Part shown: positions 6,911 to 10,049 of the stretch, one piece after another
Numbering within the stretch: position 1 is the stretch's first letter
Layout of the letters: each line of letters opens with the position of its first letter
NCBI GenBank assembly: GCA_024642185.1
Contig: JAHEBR010000063.1
Coordinates: 1 to 10,049 of the forward strand
Direction: 5' to 3'
Length of the DNA: 10,049 nucleotides
Source: Marivivens sp.
GTDB taxonomy: Bacteria > Pseudomonadota > Alphaproteobacteria > Rhodobacterales > Rhodobacteraceae
Made by a program: the position numbers and the translations under genes
The notes under the pieces: generated by a model
What the model was told of the DNA's origin: nothing
Seen by the model: the letters and a program-made list of their open reading frames with translations, nothing else
Databases searched by the model: none

Positions 6911-7374
6911 CCAAATCCAAGACCGAACATCGCAAGATGAAATCCGCCGCGCGGCTTTACGCCGTTCAGGCGCTTTTCCAGATGGAGGCCTCGGGCCAGA
7001 CCGTCGATTCCGTCATCCGCGAGTTTGAAACCTTCCGCTTTGGCGCCGTCTATGAAGGCGACGAGATGCAGGAAGGCGATGTGGAGACCTTTCGGGGCCT
7101 GATGGAAGGCGCTGTCAACGAGCAGGCCAGGATCGACCAGATGACGGATCGCGCCCTCGTGGCCAAATGGCCCATCGCGCGGATCGACCCGACACTGCGG
7201 GCGCTCTTTCGCGCCGCCGGTGCCGAGCTCATCGCCAAGGATACGCCGCCCAAGGTTGTGATTACCGAATTCGTGCAGGTGGCCGAGGCCTTCTTCGACG
7301 GCGGCAAAGAGCCCAAGTTCGTCAACGCCGTGCTCGATCACATGGCCCGCGAGGCGCAGCCCGAGGCCTTCTAG
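6907..7374 (+). CDS. nusB: Transcription antitermination factor NusB
   Basis: NusB binds NusE (ribosomal protein S10) and boxA RNA and supports antitermination on rRNA operons. The 155-aa protein shows the all-helical NusB pattern: ARLYAVQALFQME at 15-27 (the R-x-x-A-x-Q-A-L-[FY]-Q core), ALVAKWPIARIDPTLRALFRAAGAEL in the middle (the R-I/L-D-x-x-L-R signature), TPPKVVITEFVQVAEAF, and PKFVNAVLDHMA at 136-147. The ATG at 6907 overlaps the ribH stop as ATGA. The frame is open upstream to 6835, but that would lie inside ribH. ribH-nusB linkage is widespread in bacteria, so this is expected context. No intrinsic terminator is visible after the stop before the next gene's candidate promoter. Confidence 0.96.
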   Translation: MTKSKTEHRKMKSAARLYAVQALFQMEASGQTVDSVIREFETFRFGAVYEGDEMQEGDVETFRGLMEGAVNEQARIDQMTDRALVAKWPIARIDPTLRALFRAAGAELIAKDTPPKVVITEFVQVAEAFFDGGKEPKFVNAVLDHMAREAQPEAF

Positions 7375-7393
7375 GCCTGCGGCAATTCGGGCA

Positions 7394-7422
7394 TTGAAGC
7401 GCGGCCCGCTCGATCCTAGCTT
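7394..7422 (+). promoter_or_regulatory. Candidate sigma-70 promoter for the small membrane protein
   Basis: TTGAAG (7394-7399), a 17-nt spacer and TAGCTT (7417-7422) resemble a housekeeping promoter. It lies 21 nt before the ATG, after the nusB stop. The match to the -10 consensus is only partial, so the gene may also be read from the nusB operon. Confidence 0.33.
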
Positions 7423-7443
7423 TGAGACGAAAGCGAGGTTCCC

Positions 7444-7728
7444 ATGCCCAAGCTCATCCGCCTCTACATCGTCAACGTCATCACCGGCTTCGGCCTCGCC
7501 GCGCTTCTCGTCGGGGCTATCCTCTGGCTCGACGTGGCGCATCTGCGGCATCTGGTGACAACCAGCGATCAGGGGCTATTGGCGCTGTTCCTCTTGTGGT
7601 TTTTCCACGGGATCGTGTTTGCGGGCGTGCAGTTTGCCATCGCCATCATGAACATGGCTGAAGATGATGAGCCGCGCGGCGGGCTGCGGCTTCCGGTGCT
7701 GAAACACGTCGTCGTGCGGAAAGATTAA
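7444..7728 (+). CDS. Small inner-membrane protein, two transmembrane helices, function unknown
   Basis: The 94-aa product has a short basic N-terminus (MPKLIRLY), a first hydrophobic helix at about 9-29 (VNVITGFGLAALLVGAILWL), a short polar hairpin (DVAHLRHLVTTSDQG), a second helix at about 45-69 (LLALFLLWFFHGIVFAGVQFAIAIM), and a basic, charged C-terminal tail. By the positive-inside rule both ends would face the cytoplasm. The ATG at 7444 has GCGAGG 5-6 nt upstream, and codon use matches the neighbours, so it is very likely a real gene. It follows nusB by 69 bp. Its stop overlaps the stop of the convergent VOC gene. I recognise no catalytic motif or named family and propose no function. Confidence 0.77.
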   Translation: MPKLIRLYIVNVITGFGLAALLVGAILWLDVAHLRHLVTTSDQGLLALFLLWFFHGIVFAGVQFAIAIMNMAEDDEPRGGLRLPVLKHVVVRKD

Positions 7729-8177
7729 GCCAGTTCAGCCTCTTCCTCTGCCGTCAACGCCCGCGACGGCACCCAAGCATAGCCGTTTTCACACAGGAGC
7801 ACCGCTTCGCGCAGCCCATGCGGCTTGTTGGCGGGTGCCTGAAGGATCGTCGCGTCGTGCGCGTGGGCCTTGGCCGCCGCCACGGCAGTATCGGGGTCAG
7901 TCTCATAAAGTCTCAACTCGATCCCCGCGCCGCGTGGCCCTGCTTCGGGGAGGAGGGCTGCGAGGGGATGGTTGGCGAAGGTCGGATCGGAATGCAGCTG
8001 AAACACCTGCCTGCCATAGCGCAGGATCGCGAAATCGCGGCTTGGCTGATGGGCCTTCATGCCGAACACATCGCACAGAAAGGCCGCCATCCGCGGCACA
8101 TCCCGCACGAGAAGGTTGAGGCCAAGGCCGGAAAGCGAACGCCCGAAATCGGGGGCGGATATCTTGTCGTAATCCAT
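7725..8177 (-). CDS. VOC (glyoxalase/bleomycin-resistance fold) family protein
   Basis: The 150-aa product has the vicinal-oxygen-chelate fold pattern: GLGLNLLVRDVPRMAAFLCDVFGMKAHQPSRDFAILRYGRQVFQLHSD as the first beta-alpha-beta-beta-beta unit (about 17-64), and GIELRLYETDPDTAVAAAKAHAHDATILQAPANKPHGLREAVLLCENGYAWVPS as the second (about 85-138). Possible metal ligands include H62 in the first unit, E87 (IELR) and E130 (CENG) in the second. The full metal triad is uncertain. Members act as glyoxalases, dioxygenases, isomerases or binding proteins, so the substrate cannot be named. The ATG at 8177 has GAGAGGG 3 nt upstream. The gene converges on the small membrane protein gene, their stop codons overlapping, and is preceded by a long gene-free stretch. 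Confidence 0.9.
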   Translation of the reverse strand: MDYDKISAPDFGRSLSGLGLNLLVRDVPRMAAFLCDVFGMKAHQPSRDFAILRYGRQVFQLHSDPTFANHPLAALLPEAGPRGAGIELRLYETDPDTAVAAAKAHAHDATILQAPANKPHGLREAVLLCENGYAWVPSRALTAEEEAELA

Positions 8178-8609
8178 TTACCCTCTCACCGCGGGGTCAA
8201 AGTGGCGGGAACCGCGGCAACCGTGGACGTTTTATTCCCGAGGACCTGTTTTTACAGGTGGGCGCCAGATAATCAGGCCAGGGCCAGAACAGAGCCAGCT
8301 CCCTCGGATTTGCTTAAGGCCACTGGAATGTAACGCTTGGCACGAGAGGGGCAGAAACCCGCCACCGCCATAGGTAGGGCCGCACCCGCCGCGCCGCAAG
8401 ATGGTTTCCCGTTCCCGCGACGCGAAATATATAGAGCGTTGGCTCTAATAATTTACAATCGCCGGCCACTCCGGAAGTAGAGAATTATTTCTAGAATAAC
8501 TACAATAGAAAGATCAGAGCCGACTTTCAGGTTGTCTGTTTCCTCATTGGCTTTAGTCTTTGGCAAAAGCGCGGCAATTTGCGGGGGCTTTTGGGGCTTT
8601 CCATCGGGC

Positions 8610-8638
8610 TTGACCGATGTTCACTGTATGTTCATATC
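8610..8638 (+). promoter_or_regulatory. Candidate mmcB promoter overlapping the LexA box
   Basis: TTGACC (8610-8615) matches a -35 element well. With a 17-nt spacer, CATATC (8633-8638) is a weak -10. Transcription would start about 7 nt later, at or next to the ATG at 8645, which implies a leaderless or nearly leaderless message. The LexA box fills the spacer between these elements, as expected for repression by blocking RNA polymerase. Confidence 0.45.
8619..8633 (+). promoter_or_regulatory. LexA-binding site (SOS box, GTTC-N7-GTTC)
   Basis: GTTC at 8619-8622 and GTTC at 8630-8633 are separated by exactly 7 nt, the direct-repeat operator recognised by alphaproteobacterial LexA. It ends 11 nt before the mmcB start, inside the candidate promoter. 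The match is exact at all eight conserved bases, and the downstream gene family is known to be SOS-regulated in Caulobacter. Confidence 0.82.
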
Positions 8639-8644
8639 TAGGCT

Positions 8645-9109
8645 ATGTCCGATACGACCGACATAGAGACCCTCCGCCCCGGCCAGCTTCTGGCGCGCGG
8701 GGTGTGTCGGCATCTCCTCAGCCATGATTTCGTGACGGTGGAAGAATTGGTGCCGACCACGGGCTTGCGCGTCGATGTCATGGCGCTTGGACCGAAGAGC
8801 GAGATCTGGGTGATCGAGTGCAAATCCAGCCGCGCCGATTTCCAGTCGGACAATAAATGGCAGGGCTATCTCGAATGGTGCGACCGCTTCTTCTGGGCGG
8901 TGGATGCGGATTTCCCGACCGATCTTTTGCCCGATGGCACGGGCCTCATCATGGCCGATGCCTATGGGGCAGAGATCTTGCGGATGGGGCCGGAGACGCC
9001 GCTCGCCGGGGCGCGCCGCAAGGTGATGCTACAGAAATTCGCCCGCCACGCGGCCCTGCGCCAGCACGCGGCCCGCGATCCGGCCTTCCGCTTTACTTCC
9101 GCCTGGTAA
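8645..9109 (+). CDS. mmcB: MmcB family DNA repair protein (PD-(D/E)XK nuclease-like)
   Basis: The 154-aa product belongs to the MmcB-related family, whose Caulobacter member is LexA-regulated and contributes to mitomycin C resistance. The sequence shows a nuclease-like core: an N-terminal helix with LLARGVCRHLLSHDF, then VEELVPTTGLRVDVMALG with D44, WVIECKSSRADFQSDNKW with E58-x-K60, and YLEWCDRFFWAVDADFP. D44...E58-x-K60 fits the PD-(D/E)XK active-site pattern on adjacent strands, so metal-dependent DNA cleavage is possible; that is inference. The start at 8645 has little Shine-Dalgarno sequence (AGG only 2 nt upstream) and lies where the candidate promoter would start transcription, suggesting leaderless translation. 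The next in-frame ATG is past D44 and would break the core. A GTTC-N7-GTTC LexA site is directly upstream. The last 17 nt overlap the end of the convergent 64-aa gene. Confidence 0.91.
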   Translation: MSDTTDIETLRPGQLLARGVCRHLLSHDFVTVEELVPTTGLRVDVMALGPKSEIWVIECKSSRADFQSDNKWQGYLEWCDRFFWAVDADFPTDLLPDGTGLIMADAYGAEILRMGPETPLAGARRKVMLQKFARHAALRQHAARDPAFRFTSAW

Positions 9110-9287
9110 CGGCCCGCGCGGCCTGAGCCGCAGCACGGAGTTCCTCGGCGATTTCTTCGGCTTCCTCGGGTTCAAAATCCATCGGGATCTCTTGCCCGCC
9201 CGCTTCGATGAAAAGCCGGACCATGCCGCTATCGGTCGGGCCGATCTGAAGATTGGCTTCGATGTCGCGCTCGGTGTTGATCCCCAT
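9093..9287 (-). CDS. Small acidic protein, Rhodobacterales-type DUF family (probably DUF6324)
   Basis: The 64-aa product starts MGINTERDIEANLQIGPTD, continues GMVRLFIEAGGQEIPMDFEPEEAEEIAEELRAAAQAARAV and ends in TRRK. It reads as a small beta-sheet (residues ~10-38) followed by one long acidic helix (FEPEEAEEIAEELRAAAQ). From memory this resembles a conserved small protein family of Rhodobacterales labelled DUF6324; the number is unverified. The ATG at 9287 has a perfect GGAGG 6 nt upstream. The longer open frame to 9350 adds an Arg/Pro-rich stretch without a ribosome site and is rejected. The gene overlaps the 3' end of mmcB on the other strand by 17 nt and diverges from the GNAT gene. A possible -10 (TATAGG, reverse complement of 9318-9323) lies upstream, with a poor -35. 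Function unknown; no cysteines or membrane segment. Confidence 0.8.
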   Translation of the reverse strand: MGINTERDIEANLQIGPTDSGMVRLFIEAGGQEIPMDFEPEEAEEIAEELRAAAQAARAVTRRK

Positions 9288-9389
9288 GACTGGCCTCCAA
9301 GGGTTGTGCCTTGCGCCCCTATAGCGCCGGATCGCGGGCAGGGGAACCATCCTCTTGCGCTTGCCGCACTGCCTCCGTCAAATGGGGGC

Positions 9390-9875
9390 ATGAGGGACGA
9401 CATCATCATACGCGATCTGGAAGGCGGTGATGCGGGCTGGATTATTCAGCAGCACGCCGAGCTTTATGCCCGCGACGAGGGCTTCGACATGACGTTCGAG
9501 GCGCTTGTCGCTGAAATCATGGCTGATTTCATCCGCCGCCGCGATCCCGCCCGTGACCGCGCCTTCATCGCGGCAAGGGGTGCCGAGCGGCTCGGCTGTA
9601 TCTTTTGCGTTGGAAAAGACGCGCGGACGGCCAAGCTGCGTCTGTTTCTCGTTGTGCCCGAGGCTCGCGGCCACGGCCTTGGCCGCCGCCTGATCGCCGC
9701 CTGCATGGATTGGGCCAAGGCGCAGGGCTACGCCCGGATGGAGCTCTGGACCCACCAAAGCCACAAGGCCGCCTGTGCGCTGTATGCGGCCCACGGCTGG
9801 CGTCTTGTGCGTTCGGAACCGGTCCAAAGCTTCGGCGTCGCGCTTGTCGAACAAAGCTGGGAAATTGAGTTCTGA
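9390..9875 (+). CDS. GNAT family N-acetyltransferase
   Basis: The 161-aa product has the GNAT fold. The acetyl-CoA loop is LRLFLVVPEARGHGLGRRLIAACMDWAKAQGYARMELWTH (about 83-122), with the R/Q-x-x-G-x-G/A signature at R93-G-H-G-L-G98, and the C-terminal strand/helix is SHKAACALYAAHGWRLVRSEP. The N-terminus, IRDLEGGDAGWIIQQHAELYARDEGFDMTFEALVAEIMADFI, resembles the acetyltransferase half of MarR-GNAT fusion proteins, but no DNA-binding domain is present, so this is a stand-alone enzyme. The substrate cannot be named. I chose the ATG at 9390 because the conserved IRDLEGGD begins right after it and the preceding open frame (from 9192) would overlap the divergent gene. The ribosome site is poor (a G-run one base from the ATG). 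Divergent neighbour 102 bp away; the tRNA-His promoter follows. Confidence 0.9.
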   Translation: MRDDIIIRDLEGGDAGWIIQQHAELYARDEGFDMTFEALVAEIMADFIRRRDPARDRAFIAARGAERLGCIFCVGKDARTAKLRLFLVVPEARGHGLGRRLIAACMDWAKAQGYARMELWTHQSHKAACALYAAHGWRLVRSEPVQSFGVALVEQSWEIEF

Positions 9876-9880
9876 CGCTC

Positions 9881-9909
9881 TTGCATTAGGGGGGCGATGG
9901 CGCTACATC
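9881..9909 (+). promoter_or_regulatory. Candidate promoter of tRNA-His, with overlapping hairpin sequence
   Basis: TTGCAT (9881-9886), a 17-nt spacer and TACATC (9904-9909) are placed to start transcription a few nt before the tRNA. A perfect 7-bp inverted repeat, GGCGATG (9893-9899) / CATCGCC (9906-9912), overlaps the -10 region. It has no T-run and is more likely part of the promoter sequence than a terminator for the upstream GNAT gene. Confidence 0.45.
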
Positions 9910-9919
9910 GCCTGCCAGT

Positions 9920-9996
9920 GCCGCCTTAGCTCAGTTGGTTAGAGCGCTGGATTGTGGATCCAGAGGTCTCCTGTTCAAGCCAGGAAGGCGGTACCA
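9920..9996 (+). tRNA. tRNA-His (anticodon GTG), CCA encoded
   Basis: A full cloverleaf is visible. The acceptor stem is GCCGCCT (9920-9926) with AGGCGGT (9986-9992), the D arm starts at TAGCTCAG, and the anticodon stem CTGGA/TCCAG encloses the loop TTGTGGA with anticodon GTG at 9954-9956. The T arm is TCCTG-TTCAAGC-CAGGA, the discriminator A73 is 9993 and CCA is 9994-9996. The base before G1 is T, so there is no encoded G-1. Position 72 is U, facing G1 as a G-U pair, and position 73 is A rather than C. That is the divergent histidine tRNA found in a subgroup of Alphaproteobacteria. Confidence 0.97.
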
Positions 9997-10004
9997 TCTC
10001 CCCC

Positions 10005-10049
10005 CTAGTTGATCTCGATCTCTGCGAGCAGCGGCGCCCATCCCGCGCC
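10005..10049 (-). CDS. C-terminal end of an unidentified gene (partial)
   Basis: Reading leftward from the right edge, 14 codons (GAGWAPLLAEIEIN) lead to a TAG stop at 10007-10005. The residue pattern and GC-rich third positions look like a real protein end, and a gene ending just after a tRNA, tail to tail, is plausible. It is too short to identify, and a chance open frame cannot be excluded. Confidence 0.35.
   Translation of the reverse strand, partial: GAGWAPLLAEIEIN

Larger units (their letters stand above)
8178..8644. other. Gene-free region with an AT-rich pocket and short stem-loops
   Basis: I find no credible coding frame here on either strand. The left part (8178-8420) has normal base composition and contains a perfect inverted repeat, ACCTGT (8244-8249) / ACAGGT (8254-8259) with a TTTT loop. 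The middle (about 8425-8520) is clearly AT-richer than the surroundings and carries TAGAGC (8432-8437) / GCTCTA (8442-8447), CCGG (8462-8465) / CCGG (8471-8474), and GTAG plus TTATT (8477-8480, 8485-8489) pairing with AATAA and CTAC (8495-8503). The right end has a 7-bp inverted repeat, CAAAAGC (8564-8570) / GCTTTTG (8587-8593), then the mmcB promoter. It could hold a small RNA or an old insertion remnant; neither is shown. Confidence 0.6.

Noticed and set aside
6646..7551. 301-codon minus-strand open frame across ribH/nusB
   Set aside because: Both genes beneath it are firmly identified on the plus strand; the antisense frame is a high-GC artefact.
8564..8593. 7-bp inverted repeat upstream of mmcB as a terminator
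   Set aside because: The loop is long (16 nt), no T-run follows, and no upstream gene on the plus strand needs termination there.
9893..9912. 7-bp hairpin after the GNAT gene as its terminator
   Set aside because: No T-run follows and it overlaps the probable -10 region of the tRNA-His promoter.
1..10049. Mobile elements, CRISPR arrays, phage genes, or an attachment site at the tRNA-His 3' end
   Set aside because: No transposase, integrase or regular repeats were seen, and no copy of the tRNA 3' end was noticed elsewhere in the window; only 53 nt lie beyond the tRNA, so an island starting further right cannot be judged.

Overview
The window looks like chromosomal DNA of an alphaproteobacterium, most likely Rhodobacterales/Rhodobacteraceae. 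The signs are high-GC coding DNA, the ribE / dihydroxybutanone-phosphate synthase / ribH / nusB gene order, an MmcB-type repair gene behind an alphaproteobacterial LexA box (GTTC-N7-GTTC), a small acidic protein of a Rhodobacterales-type family, and a histidine tRNA of the unusual alphaproteobacterial class (no G at position -1, U72, A73). I see no insertion sequence, integrase, CRISPR array or prophage. Most of this is ordinary core genome.

Region 1 (1-3845, minus strand) is a capsule export/assembly block transcribed right to left: kpsS-like first Kdo transferase, an outer-membrane polysaccharide export lipoprotein (Wza/KpsD type), and kpsC, which runs off the left edge. The export gene and kpsC overlap by 8 nt. 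KpsS and KpsC build the poly-Kdo linker on a lipid anchor, and the lipoprotein would form the outer-membrane exit channel. The inner-membrane ABC transporter is not in the window.

Region 2 (3958-7374, plus strand) diverges from region 1 and is a riboflavin block: ribE, a coupled 187-aa protein of unknown function with an N-terminal IGHNGGP motif, a RibBX-type ribB (a working DHBP synthase domain plus a degenerate GTP cyclohydrolase II-like domain without zinc cysteines), ribH and nusB. ribB/ribH/nusB overlap by 1 and 4 nt and are surely one operon. A 138-nt leader before ribB has alternating C- and G-tracts that could form mutually exclusive hairpins. ribD and a functional ribA must lie elsewhere.

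Region 3 (7375-8177) holds a two-helix small membrane protein and, tail to tail, a VOC/glyoxalase-fold protein. Region 4 (8178-8644) is about 470 nt without a gene, including an AT-rich pocket with several short stem-loops, and it ends in the SOS-type promoter of mmcB.

Region 5 (8645-10049) holds mmcB, a convergent 64-aa acidic protein, a divergent GNAT acetyltransferase, tRNA-His(GTG), and the last 14 codons of an unidentified minus-strand gene at the right edge.
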